NCBI GenBank assembly: GCA_963810905.1
Contig: CAWEPG010000013.1
Span: forward strand, 62,001-126,000
Reading direction: 5' to 3'
Length of the DNA: 64,000 bases
Source of the DNA: CAWBAT01 sp963810905
GTDB lineage: Bacteria; Acidobacteriota; Terriglobia; Versatilivoradales; Versatilivoraceae
Position 1 is the stretch's first letter. The number at the start of each line of letters is the position of its first letter. Shown in pieces: positions 26,031-36,266 of this stretch. The position numbers were made by a program, and so were the translations under genes. The notes beneath the pieces were generated by a model that did not search any database, was not told where the DNA came from, and saw only the letters and a list, made by a program, of their open reading frames with translations.

Positions 26031-26980
26031 TCAGTCCCCCCGGCAACCAATAGTTTCAATGTGATCAGATCCAGCAATGAGAGTGCCATCCATTGTCTGT
26101 CCGGTCAAGACTGCCGAAACATCACCACATTGGATTGTCATTTGCTGAGTACGGAAATAAACCACGACGTCGGGCTTTCCATCCTGATTCACATCAGCTA
26201 TGACTGCATGAACCGGAGAGGTCTGTGCCTGGACAGACCCGAATCGCACAGATCTTACATCCACTGTTGTTGCGTCGAACTGCCCCGTGCTGAGTATCGC
26301 GACAGACAGGATACCGTTGGATTTGGGATTGATCTTATTTCTATCGTTTCCGATTCTAATATCGATCGTCACTGGAACGCCGTCGGTCGGGGTTATCTCC
26401 AGGCTGGCATTTGTAAAGAAGACCTGCCCTTTGCTCGGGATCGGAGGCCCACTGTGGATCGTAGAGGCTGAATCCCAGAAAAGGTATTCCTGAGGCTACG
26501 AAGCCATTGTAGACCTTCGTCACATCGACCTGGAGGTTACAACAGAAGGTTCCGGGAGCAGCGGGAGGAACATCGAGCGATGTAAGAAAACTACCCGGCT
26601 TCGCAAAGAGTGACAAGTTCGTAGAGCCCGTTCCCGGATAATCTCCCAGCTTTACTTGGGCCGTACCAAAAGTCGTCCCGCTATTACTGATCGTCAGGTT
26701 CAGTACCGCTCGCGAGGCCAGACCGGTATTCTGGACACCAAACTCTATAAAGGTTTTGGTGGTCATATCGGGAACGCTTATCAACAGAACCCCAGATTGA
26801 AGGAACGCCAACTACTGGAGGAGTGTCGGCAATCTCATCTATTGTTCCATTGTTACCATCATCGCGCAACGTGAAGACGTCGCTGAATTGAATAGTTTCG
26901 CCAAATGCAGCGAAAGACTTTCCCGCCAACAACAGGGTAGCCATCAACACGAGAACAAAAAGGTGCCTTCTGCTCCTCAT
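26031..26980 (-). CDS. Secreted beta-rich protein, twice frameshifted
   Basis: The signal peptide is clear (LFVLVLMATLLLAGKSFAA). The middle reads SVPDMTTKTFIEFGVQNTGL and NLTISNSGTTFGTAQVKLGD. The end (VTIDIRIGNDRNKINPKSNG, AILSTGQFDATTVD, VIADVNQDGKPDVVVYFRTQ) is a domain common in PEP-CTERM-type and other exported proteins. These lie in three frames. One break is at a TT pair at 26797-26798, the second at about 26488-26498; removing one base at each gives a continuous protein of about 315 residues. Function unknown; surface or periplasmic. The breaks could be errors or real. Confidence 0.65.
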
Positions 26981-27217
26981 TTTTCCCTCTCAGCGAGAGA
27001 TATTCTCTGCCATCGATTTAAAGTTTTAGTTAATGAGAAAGGATAGAGTTTAGTTTTCCCGTCCAGTGTTAAGCATCCTTTTATCATCTTTGACATTTGA
27101 AAAGCAATGAGGATTGTTGATAGGAATTGGAATGAAGAGTGACTGAACTAGCTGGTACGGATTCGAGCGTACCACAAAGAATAGGCCCAATAACTGCAAT
27201 GAGCCTCTCGCTCGAAC

Positions 27218-28933
27218 TTATTTTTTTAGTAACTTAAGGAAGGCCTTGAGTGGCAAAGCATTGGCGACGTCGGACTTCTCGAGCCAGCCTCGGCGAGCTT
27301 GGTCCACGCCATATCGCATGTACTCAAGATCGGCAGTCCGATGCGAATCAGTATTAATCACAATCTTAACACCGGCCTGTTTTGCGAGTTGCAGATGATA
27401 ATCCTGCAAGTCCAGTCGCTCAGGGTGCGCATTCGCTTCCAGCAAGACACCTTCTTCCTTTGCAGTCTTAACGACTTCCTCTATATCCAAGAGATAGGGC
27501 TCTCGCTGATTGATCAGCCGGCCTGTTGGATGACCCAGAATGTTGACCCTGGGATGACACATCGCACGGATAATGCGGCGAGTCATCTCTGCCTTGGTCA
27601 GGTTGAATTTAGAATGAACTGAAACTAAGACCACGTCCATCTGTTCGAGAATCTTGTCCTCAAGGTCCAGCGAGCCGTCTGCGAGGATATCCACTTCAGC
27701 TGACTTAAGGACTCGAATTTCCGGAAAGCGCTTTTGTAGACGGTCTATTTCTTTGAATTGCTTCTTGAACTCGTCAGGTTTCAAGCCGCCCGCTACCCGA
27801 ACCGCCTGGCTATGATCCGTCAAGGCCATGTATTGGTACCCATAACGGGCACACCCTTCGATCATCTCTGACAGGGTGTTTTGACCGTCGCTGTATTTCG
27901 TATGCATCTGCAGGTCGCCCTTGATGTCCTTCAATTCAACCAGCTTGGGGAGACGCCCGCTGGCACCCGCCTCGACTTCTCCCCGATTTTCCCTAAGTTC
28001 AGGAGGGATCCATGAGAGCCCGACAGAATGGAAGACTTCTTCTTCTGTTTTTCCCCCGACTCGATCGTCCCCACGAAAAACACCGTATTCGTTGATTTTC
28101 AATCCTTGATTATGTCCGATCCCGCGAATGGCAATATTATGCGCCTTGGAGCCCGTAAAGTAGTGCATGGCGGCCCCATAACTTTCCTGATCGAGTAACC
28201 GAAGGTCAACCTGAAGGCCGGAATAGAGGCGGATAGAGCTTTTGGTGGAGCCCTGTGCCAAAACCTCCTTGACTTCCGGGAAGTCGACGAAATGGCTCAT
28301 CATATTAGATTTCCCGGAAATGGTAGCAAGAATGTCGAGGTCTCCAACCGTTTCACATCGGCGTCGATAGCTGCCCGCTGCTTCTAAAGCGACGACTCCT
28401 TTGGCGCTCTTCAGAAAAGTCAATAGGGCTTGGACATAATGATCTGCGTCAACAATTCGGAACCGGCCGATCCTGGACTGAACCTCTTCAATGCCTTTGA
28501 GGATCGAGGTCTTCATGGCTTCCCCGAAGCCTCGGAGTCCGTCTAACTTTCCACTCTCGACCGATTTCTTCAGTTGATCCGCTGAAGTGATTCCGAGCGT
28601 TTGCCAGAGCTGGTGAATCCGTTTCGCCCCTAGTCCAGGGATTCTGAGGATTTCCAGCAAGGCCGGAGGGACTCGGGTCCTCAGATCCTTCAGGAACTGC
28701 AGCTCGCCCGTTTGATGAATCTCGATAATTTTGGCGGCGAGATCTTTGCCAATACCAGGAATCTCGGTCAAGGACTTATCCCCGCTTTGCAAAAGAGATT
28801 CCACGGACTGGGTCATAGTCTCCAATGTCCGGGCGGCATTTTGGTAAGCGCGAATCCGGAAAGGATTGGCCCCCTCAATCTCCAGAAGGTTAGCTATTTC
28901 CTCGAAGATATGTGCATAGTCAATGTTTTCCAT
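27218..28933 (-). CDS. polX: DNA polymerase/3'-5' exonuclease PolX
   Basis: Family-X repair polymerase with a PHP nuclease, acting in base excision and gap filling. 571 residues: an N-terminal 8-kDa-like domain with helix-hairpin-helix motifs (EIPGIGKDLAAKIIEI and RIPGLGAKRIHQLW), a nucleotidyltransferase palm with the Asp pair in VGDLDILAT and a third Asp in QVDLRLLD, and a C-terminal PHP domain (about 340-570). The PHP domain has metal ligands in DLQMHTKYSDG, LTDHSQ, SAEVDI, VSVHSKF, ILGHPTGR and NTDSH. All catalytic residues look intact. Confidence 0.95.
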   Translation of the reverse strand: MENIDYAHIFEEIANLLEIEGANPFRIRAYQNAARTLETMTQSVESLLQSGDKSLTEIPGIGKDLAAKIIEIHQTGELQFLKDLRTRVPPALLEILRIPGLGAKRIHQLWQTLGITSADQLKKSVESGKLDGLRGFGEAMKTSILKGIEEVQSRIGRFRIVDADHYVQALLTFLKSAKGVVALEAAGSYRRRCETVGDLDILATISGKSNMMSHFVDFPEVKEVLAQGSTKSSIRLYSGLQVDLRLLDQESYGAAMHYFTGSKAHNIAIRGIGHNQGLKINEYGVFRGDDRVGGKTEEEVFHSVGLSWIPPELRENRGEVEAGASGRLPKLVELKDIKGDLQMHTKYSDGQNTLSEMIEGCARYGYQYMALTDHSQAVRVAGGLKPDEFKKQFKEIDRLQKRFPEIRVLKSAEVDILADGSLDLEDKILEQMDVVLVSVHSKFNLTKAEMTRRIIRAMCHPRVNILGHPTGRLINQREPYLLDIEEVVKTAKEEGVLLEANAHPERLDLQDYHLQLAKQAGVKIVINTDSHRTADLEYMRYGVDQARRGWLEKSDVANALPLKAFLKLLKK

Positions 28934-29055
28934 GGATTATTCGGAATGTGATCATTTCTGTAGTATTCAAAGGGGTTCTGCCCAGCCTGATTCCCGATTC
29001 GAGAGACCAGTCCGAAACTATACCTTTTACGATCCTGTCATTCACTAGTTCAGAC

Positions 29056-29769
29056 TTACGGTAGGCTGCCCTGGGCCAATAGCCAGGGATGAATCTCGAT
29101 CGCGAATCGGCCCGCCTTGATGGCCGGGTCGGTTTCCGACCAGGATTTTGCTTCCTGCAATGAATTCAATTTGAACACATAGATCCCTCGTAATTGTCCT
29201 GCATTTTCGAGAGGCCCAGCGATGACGAGTTTGCCTGTCCCGCCCATCCTCCTGATGTTCGCCATGTGTGCTTCCTGAAGTTTCTTGACCTCGGATGTAA
29301 TTTCTGGCGTCCATTCGGGGCCGCGAACCAACACACCGAAAAAGTACTTCTCCTTAGGGGTGATCCCTTTTGGCTTTTTCATGATGCCTGTTCCTGCATA
29401 CCAAGCATACGTTTCAGCCCGAAGCATCCCCACTTTAACCGCTGGATCGCTTTCGACGATGGATTGGGCTTGTTGAATTGTTGTCGCACTCGATACGATG
29501 ATGGCCCGCAAATCACTATCATCTGTCACGGGCCCTGAAATCAAAACTTGGTCCAATTGGATCAAGCCATCAAAAAATTCTTGATGGGCTGACTCGATCC
29601 GTTGGGCTTCTGTTGACGACCTTGCCTTCCAGTCCGGATTTCTTTTTAAAAAGACCAGCTGAAAGGTAGTCATTTCATCATCTGCTCCATGTACTATCTT
29701 GCCTGCATTCATCCACGAGAAAACGGTGATTAAGGTAAGGGTAACCATGTAGGATAGCCCTGCTCTCAT
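29056..29769 (-). CDS. Exported protein with two YCII domains
   Basis: About 237 residues. The start is set at the ATG preceded by GGAGGAG; an in-frame TTG lies 12 bases earlier. Signal peptide at about 5-28. Two successive ferredoxin-like YCII domains follow: one around LVFLKRNPDWK to MLRAETYAWYAG, one around FFGVLVRGPEW to AIEIHPWLLAQG. Each contains the SDPAVKVG/TDPAIKAG type loop with a family Asp. YCII domains are small enzyme-like or binding folds of unclear role. A secreted double version is unusual. It stands alone on the minus strand. Confidence 0.8.
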   Translation of the reverse strand: MRAGLSYMVTLTLITVFSWMNAGKIVHGADDEMTTFQLVFLKRNPDWKARSSTEAQRIESAHQEFFDGLIQLDQVLISGPVTDDSDLRAIIVSSATTIQQAQSIVESDPAVKVGMLRAETYAWYAGTGIMKKPKGITPKEKYFFGVLVRGPEWTPEITSEVKKLQEAHMANIRRMGGTGKLVIAGPLENAGQLRGIYVFKLNSLQEAKSWSETDPAIKAGRFAIEIHPWLLAQGSLP

Positions 29770-30016
29770 TGACTCCTCCAAAAAGATAGCTCTTGGTTGG
29801 CAGCGTTCCAGGAATCCTGAGTTCGAATTGAAGTTTAAGGAGTTTTGAACTGGCAGCGCAATTGTGTTCCTGTCACCAACTTGATATTCTTTGCGTTTCT
29901 GTTCCTTACCGCGCAGGCCGTTATCCTGTTTCTATAGATTGAGGATAGCTAAAATCTTTCTACTTTAGTAGCGAATGATTCAACCATTGGACGTTAATTG
30001 AATAGGGTCCCATCCC

Positions 30017-31605
30017 ATGATTGTTCCGCTGACTCCGCTCTCATTTCTGCGAAGGGCTGTGAAGCTTTACGGTAAGAAAACCGCTGTGATTTGTGGAGAA
30101 GCGCGTTTTACGTATGCCGAATTGAACGGGAGGGTTCAGAGGCTCTCACACTGTCTAGACATGCTCAACATCCGTCGCGGAGAGGTTGTCGCCTTTCTTT
30201 CACGGAACTGCCATCGATTGCTTGAAGCATATTACGGAGTCATCCAAACGGGTGCGATTCTCTTACCTCTCAATTGTCGTTTGGCAGGAGACGATTTCGC
30301 TTATATTTTGAACCATTCTGAAGCCAGGTTATTGTTTCTGTCTCCCGAATTTCTTCCAGTCATTGCATCGATTCGCCAATCCCTGCGTCCGGATTTAAAG
30401 TGCATCCTACTTGACGACGGTGCCTCCTTTGACTGGCTTGACAATCACACGTACGAAGAATATCTGCGCAAGTCTCCCTCTCTTCCCTTCCCCGTGCAGC
30501 AATTAGACGAAAATGAACCGAGTGAACTTTTTTACACGAGTGGGACAACGGATCGCCCCAAAGGGGTATTGTTGACCCATCGGAATCTCTATCTCCATGC
30601 GCTGAATGTCATTTGGGCACTTCAAATTAGCGATTGCGATGTTCAATTGCACACCATCCCTCTTTTTCATGCAAACGGGTGGGGCGCCACCCAGACGATT
30701 ACAGCGGTGGGGGGAACGCATGTCATGATTCCGCATTTCTACCCTCGGACCGTCTTTCAAGTTATCGCCAAGGAGAAAGTGACAACCTTTAATTTGATCC
30801 CGACGATGGGGACAATGCTGCTTCAAGCACCGGCCGGTATTCAAGAGGATTTTTCAAGCTTGCGTTTGATCCATCTCGGAGGCTCTTCAGTACCTAAGGA
30901 AATGGTGCGACAACTTCAACAACGTTTTCGATGTGAAGTGACTTGCGGTTATGGCCTTACGGAGGCTTCCCCCGTCATGACCGTTGCTCATCCCAAGTCT
31001 CATTTGAAGGAAGACGAAGAAAGATTTTATTACCGATCCGCCATGACGGGTCTTGAGTTGCCTGGAAATGAGGTCCGGGTCGTTGATGAAAACGGCGCCG
31101 ATGTCTGCAATAATGGGAAATCCATTGGAGAGATTATCTTGCGTAGTAACACGGTGATGAAAGGCTATTGGAAACAACCGGAAGAAACCGCTGATGCGAT
31201 TCGGGATGGCTGGCTCTATACGGGAGATCTAGCCACCATGGATCAAGAGAATTATCTTCTGATTGTCGATCGGAAAAAGGATATCATTATTCGCGGGGGA
31301 GAGAACATTGCTTCAATTGAAATTGAGAGAATCCTTTATTCTCATCCAGCCGTACTGGAATGTGCTGTCATCGCCATTCCCGACAGCAGGTGGGGAGAAT
31401 GCCCAATGGCTTTTGTCTGCTTCGTATGGGGCACCCCTGCACTTCCGAAATTCTGATGCAACATTGCCGCACTCATCTTGCCTCATTTAAGGTGCCTGAC
31501 AGAATCGAGCTGGTCAATTCACTGCCCAAAGGCGGTACGGGTAAAATTCAGAAACGAGTTCTTCGAAAGACCTATTGGGCTAGCAAAGACAAACAGATTT
31601 CTTAG
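30017..31605 (+). CDS. Fatty-acyl-CoA synthetase-like AMP-forming ligase, frameshifted near C-terminus
   Basis: ANL-superfamily ligase that activates a carboxylic acid as acyl-AMP, then as a CoA thioester. A3 motif YTSGTTDRPKGV, A5 YGLTEASPV, A7 YTGDLA, A8 IVDRKKDIIIRGGENI. The catalytic Lys (A10) is in LPKGGTGKIQKRVL, which lies in another frame. The frame breaks at about 31418-31426, where a missing base restores FVCLRMGHPCTSEIL. The full length would be about 529 residues. It resembles medium/long-chain acyl-CoA synthetases (AlkK-like), but chain length cannot be read from sequence. Confidence 0.88.
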
Positions 31606-31674
31606 ACTTAGAGAGAAGGAAAGAAGTCTTCCTTAACCTGAGCGGCCGCAGAGGGAATGGCTAGGAGGAAAGCC

Positions 31675-34383
31675 ATGAGAAAGAACTGGTTTATTTGGAT
31701 CCCCATCCTTTTTGTCGTGCTGTTAGCCTTCTCAAACGGAATGGTTTCGCTCTGGGTGGACTGGTTGTGGTTTCAGGAATTGGGCTATCCGGTTTTATTC
31801 ACCCGCCAACTGATCGCCCAGTGGTCACTGGGAGCCGTCTTTGGAGTGTTTTTTTTCATCACACTTTACGGAACGGTTTTGATCGCTAGGGTTCTGGCTG
31901 GACGTGACCCACAATTGAGCCACTCCACGGTCATCGAGTTCCCTCAATTTCCAATGCTGAAAACCAGCATTCGAGGAATCCTTCTTTTGGCTTGCTTGAT
32001 CGTTTCCTACTTGATCGGGTATTGGGCTGGAAGCCAATGGGATGACTATCTCCGCTTTCGACATGCAGTCCCCTTTGATGTTAAGGACCCGCTATTCGGC
32101 CGGGATATCGGATTTTATTTCTTTCGATTGCCATTCTTGACGTTTCTTTACGCATACAGCCTGTTGCTGGTCATCTTTTCTTTAATTGCCGGCCTCCTGG
32201 TTTACGTTGTCGAGGGAGGCATTTGGATGACCCGGCGTGGCCCTCGGATCGGACGCTCCCCTCGAGTTCACCTGTTCCTTATGGGCTCTATCATGTTCTT
32301 CCTATGGAGCATCCATTACCGTTTGGAGATTATTGATCTTCTCTTTTCGGACCGTGGCATTGTCTACGGCGCCAGCTATACGGATGTACATGCCGCGTTG
32401 CCAATGCTGCGTTTCTTGACCTATTTCAGTCTGCTGGTCGGCGGGAGTTTCCTTTGGAGTGGATTCAGGCGAAGTTACAAGCCGGTGATCATCGCTTCGG
32501 GGTGTCTGTTGGTCGTCTCCATTTTAGGCCGCAATCTCTATCCTGAGTTCATGCAGAAATTCCAGGTCGCACCGAATGAGATCAATATGGAGAGCCCCTA
32601 CATCGGCTTAGAGATTAAGTTTACGAATATGGCTTACGGGATCGACCAGGTTAAAGAACAAGAGTTCCCTGCCCTGGATAACTTAACTGCCGAAGTCATT
32701 AAGCGCAATGACCTCACATTGCAGAATATTCGCCTGTGGGATCATCGCCCGCTGCTGCGCACCTACAGCCAACTGCAGGTGATTCGATCGTATTACGATT
32801 TTGTGGATGTCGACAACGACCGCTACTGGATCAATGGGAATTACCGCCAGGTCAGCCTTTCACCTCGAGAACTGTCTTCGGAAAAATTGCCCAGTCGCAT
32901 TTGGATCAATGAACATCTAACCTATACTCATGGTTTCGGCTTGTGTATGGGACCCGTTAACCAGACTAGCAAGGAAGGCCTGCCGGAGTTCATGATCAAG
33001 GACATTCCACCCGCGGCCAGCACCAATATTAGGGTCAAGCGTCCCCAAATATATTTCGGAGAAAAAACTGAGTCCTACTGCTTTGTGAACACCCAAGCCA
33101 AGGAATTCGATTATCCTTCTGGAGACGAAAACGTTTATACCACCTACCATGGAAGTGGGGGGATCCCTGTCAACGGCTTTTGGCGCAAGCTGCTCCTTAG
33201 TTTTCATTTCAAAGAGCCCAAGATTTTTCTCTCGACAGACATTCATCCTGAAAGCCGTTTGCTCTATATTCGTTCGGTGTCCGAGCGCGTCGAGAAGGCA
33301 CTCCCCTTTCTGAAATTCGACCGGGACCCTTACATGGTAATCTCCGAGGATGGATTACTGTTCTGGATCATTGATGGCTATACGACCGGAAACGCTTTTC
33401 CCTATGCAAGGCCGACTCCCGGAATGGGCAATTATATCCGGAATTCTGTGAAAATCACGGTGGATGCTTACAACGGAACCACGCAGTTCTATGCGAGTGA
33501 CCCTAAAGATCCAGTCCTCCAGGTCTACACCAGGATTTACCCGGGGGTTATTCAAGGATTCGACGCCATGCCCAAAGATTTGCGGCAGCATATTCGATAT
33601 CCGGAAGATTTATTCACGATCCAGGCCACCATGTATGCCACTTACCATATGCATGATCCCCAGGTCTTTTATAATAAAGAAGACTTGTGGCACATCCCCA
33701 GCTTATCTTCTGACGGCCAAGACACGCCACTGGAACCCTATTACACCGTCATGAAACTGAATTCAGAGATGGGAAAAGAAGAGTTCATTCTCATGACTCC
33801 CTTCACTCCCACCAAAAGACAGAACATGATTGCCTGGCTGGCTGCCCGCTGTGATGATCCCCATTACGGGCAATTGTTTGTTTATGATTTCCCGAAACAG
33901 AAATTAGTATACGGCCCGACCCAGATTGTCAGCCGGATTAATCAGGATTCGGAGATATCGAAACTCTTAACGTTGTGGGACCAGCGAGGATCAGCAGTCA
34001 TCCGGGGCAGCCTGTTGGTCATTCCGATTGAAGATTCCATCCTTTATATTCAGCCTCTTTACCTGGCGTCATCGCAAGAAGCTGGGATACCGGAATTGAA
34101 ACGCGTGATTGTCGCTTATGGAAACAACATCGCCATGGAGGAATCACTGGAGCTTTCACTCGAACGCATTTTCGTCGGCTCTAGCCATGCAATACCAGTG
34201 GAAACCAAAACGGAACCCACGACCGGCGCCGAAAGCGGATCACTCAAAATGCTGATCCAGCAGGCAGGCGACTGCTATCGACAAGCTCAAGATGCCCTGC
34301 GTAAAGGGGAATGGGCAAAATATGGCGAAGAGATGCAAAAACTGGAAAACACCCTACAGGAAATGAAGGCAAAAACTCCGTAA
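31675..34383 (+). CDS. UPF0182 family membrane protein
   Basis: About 902 residues. The N-terminal third has seven hydrophobic helices (first one IWIPILFVVLLAFSNGMVS). A large extracytoplasmic domain follows (about 300-850), and a short coiled coil ends the protein. WVDWLWFQELGYPVLFTRQL near the N-terminus and YDFVDVDNDRYWINGNYRQV in the large domain are family hallmarks. Function unknown across bacteria. The start was moved to the ATG at 31675 because AGGAGGA precedes it directly; an earlier ATG at 31657 overlaps that site. It lies 69 bases after the acyl-CoA synthetase. Confidence 0.9.
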   Translation: MRKNWFIWIPILFVVLLAFSNGMVSLWVDWLWFQELGYPVLFTRQLIAQWSLGAVFGVFFFITLYGTVLIARVLAGRDPQLSHSTVIEFPQFPMLKTSIRGILLLACLIVSYLIGYWAGSQWDDYLRFRHAVPFDVKDPLFGRDIGFYFFRLPFLTFLYAYSLLLVIFSLIAGLLVYVVEGGIWMTRRGPRIGRSPRVHLFLMGSIMFFLWSIHYRLEIIDLLFSDRGIVYGASYTDVHAALPMLRFLTYFSLLVGGSFLWSGFRRSYKPVIIASGCLLVVSILGRNLYPEFMQKFQVAPNEINMESPYIGLEIKFTNMAYGIDQVKEQEFPALDNLTAEVIKRNDLTLQNIRLWDHRPLLRTYSQLQVIRSYYDFVDVDNDRYWINGNYRQVSLSPRELSSEKLPSRIWINEHLTYTHGFGLCMGPVNQTSKEGLPEFMIKDIPPAASTNIRVKRPQIYFGEKTESYCFVNTQAKEFDYPSGDENVYTTYHGSGGIPVNGFWRKLLLSFHFKEPKIFLSTDIHPESRLLYIRSVSERVEKALPFLKFDRDPYMVISEDGLLFWIIDGYTTGNAFPYARPTPGMGNYIRNSVKITVDAYNGTTQFYASDPKDPVLQVYTRIYPGVIQGFDAMPKDLRQHIRYPEDLFTIQATMYATYHMHDPQVFYNKEDLWHIPSLSSDGQDTPLEPYYTVMKLNSEMGKEEFILMTPFTPTKRQNMIAWLAARCDDPHYGQLFVYDFPKQKLVYGPTQIVSRINQDSEISKLLTLWDQRGSAVIRGSLLVIPIEDSILYIQPLYLASSQEAGIPELKRVIVAYGNNIAMEESLELSLERIFVGSSHAIPVETKTEPTTGAESGSLKMLIQQAGDCYRQAQDALRKGEWAKYGEEMQKLENTLQEMKAKTP

Positions 34384-34503
34384 CCCACTGTTTTCTTTGC
34401 GCCGGACCGCTCTGTCTTCTCATAGTATCTTCTTGTCCGGACCGGCTCATGCTGCAAGCCATAAAGCGCATGAATTCAGTTCCTCTGCTAGAATAGAAGG
34501 GAT

Positions 34504-36099
34504 ATGTTAAACAGATTTTCACTGCCAGCAAAAGTTACATTGCTTCTTTCGGTAGTGGTGTTTGGTGTCGTAATCACCCTAACCTACTTCATGGCTCAAA
34601 GCGCCAAGAGTGTAATTGAAAGCGATTATCGAAAACGTTCTAATTCGGTGGCGGACCTGCTCGCTGACAAGCTGGATGATCATCCTCAACTGCCTCCCAA
34701 GACTGACCTCGAAGACCTTGTTTTTGCAGCTGGTGAAAAAAACCTCAGCATTACCGAGATATCGATATTCATGTACGACGGGAAGAATATTACCCTGGCC
34801 GCAACTTCAATCAATGAGGAGAATTCTTCCGTTCCCAATGAAGTCCGCGAAGTAATACTTGAAGACAAAAGGATGGATCGGGTCGCCTTTGACGGCAAAG
34901 AGAGATTCTGCCAGATTGGAGTCCCGATAGTATACCATAGTCCAAAGGGGAAGTTAGTCCAGCGCAAGGTCCTCGGATGCGTCATTGTTTACACCACGCT
35001 GGAACAGGCTGACCAGATTATCGCCAAGAATTTTAGAGTGGCTTTCCTGTTCGCTCCCCCTGCCATTCTGATACTCATTCTGCTGCTTAATGTCCTCTTC
35101 CGGTTCATCATTCATAAACCCGTCAAGACCATTCAGGAAGCGATGGCCAAAGCGGAAGCCGGCGACTTGAGGGCCGATGTGAACCTGAATTCTTCCGATG
35201 AACTGGGGATGATTGCTGCGAGTTACAACCGGATGCTACGCCAAATTCGCGAAGTCACGAAAGAACGACTAGAACTCATTGACAAGGTCGGTAATTTCAA
35301 TATTGAACTGAAGTCTGAAGTGGCCAGTGCCACAGCTGAACTCAAGGATCGGAACAAGGAACTCCGAGACCTCAATACTCGGCTCCTCAAGATGCAGTTA
35401 GAATTGGTCCAGCTGGAACGGCTGGCTGTGGCCGGAAAACTGACAGCCACCTTTGCCCACGAGGTCGGAACTCCATTGAACCTGATCTCAGGGCATGTGC
35501 AATTGCTGATCGAATCCTTTAGTGGCAATGAGATTATCCTGAGAAAACTCACATTGGTTCAGTCCCAAATTCGGCGCCTCAGCGAGATCGTCAGACGTCT
35601 GTTAGATGCGACCCGCAGACCCAAACTTGAATTGGCCACGGTCAACTTGAATGAACTCATTCAAAATGTAGGCGCCTTAATCAAACCGACTCTGCAGACC
35701 CACAAAATCCAATACTTGGAAGCCCTGCGGCCGGAATTGCCCTTGATTCAAGCAGACCAAAAGCAATTGGAACAAGTTCTATTGAATCTTATCAACAACT
35801 GTCTCGACGCCATGCCCGAAGGGGGAGTGTTGAGAATTGAAACGGAAGCGGGACCTGAAAACAGAGTCTATATCCGGGTTACCGACACCGGAACCGGGAT
35901 CCAGCCTGAACACCTTGAGAAACTATTCCAGCCTATGTTTACAACCAAAGAGATTGGGCAAGGAACGGGGCTAGGGTTGAGCATATGCCAAGATATTATT
36001 AAGGAACATGGTGGGGAGATTGAAGTTAAAGCTGTTCCGGGTGAGGGAGCTACCTTCACCATCCTCCTGTCAGCCGAGGTCCCTGTGTTACAGAGTTGA
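34504..36099 (+). CDS. Membrane sensor histidine kinase
   Basis: 531 residues. TM1 at about 7-28, an extracytoplasmic sensor domain (about 30-180), TM2 with FLFAPPAILILILLLNVLF, a HAMP linker, a coiled coil, HisKA with phospho-acceptor His in TFAHEVGTPLNLIS, and HATPase with N box NLINNCLDAMPEGG, G1 DTGTGI, F box and G2 GTGLGLSI. This is the NtrB/ZraS-like class that pairs with sigma-54 regulators. The next gene on the same strand (168 bases on) is such a regulator, so they form a two-component pair. Confidence 0.93.
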   Translation: MLNRFSLPAKVTLLLSVVVFGVVITLTYFMAQSAKSVIESDYRKRSNSVADLLADKLDDHPQLPPKTDLEDLVFAAGEKNLSITEISIFMYDGKNITLAATSINEENSSVPNEVREVILEDKRMDRVAFDGKERFCQIGVPIVYHSPKGKLVQRKVLGCVIVYTTLEQADQIIAKNFRVAFLFAPPAILILILLLNVLFRFIIHKPVKTIQEAMAKAEAGDLRADVNLNSSDELGMIAASYNRMLRQIREVTKERLELIDKVGNFNIELKSEVASATAELKDRNKELRDLNTRLLKMQLELVQLERLAVAGKLTATFAHEVGTPLNLISGHVQLLIESFSGNEIILRKLTLVQSQIRRLSEIVRRLLDATRRPKLELATVNLNELIQNVGALIKPTLQTHKIQYLEALRPELPLIQADQKQLEQVLLNLINNCLDAMPEGGVLRIETEAGPENRVYIRVTDTGTGIQPEHLEKLFQPMFTTKEIGQGTGLGLSICQDIIKEHGGEIEVKAVPGEGATFTILLSAEVPVLQS

Positions 36100-36266
36100 A
36101 GTAGAGACATTCCTCAAACTAAGGGACACGGGTCGAAACGAGCTATAGTCTACGAGGATAAAAAAATAGTCCTGTGCCTCTTCCAACCTGAAAAACGAAA
36201 CCACCCGGCCAATTTGCCGCTATGAAGACGGGCCCCTAATTCGATGCTGATTAGACCTCACACCTC

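Noticed and set aside
36200..36222. GG-N10-GC spacing resembling a second sigma-54 promoter before the regulator gene
   Set aside because: The -12 box lacks TTGC at the required position, so it does not fit the consensus.
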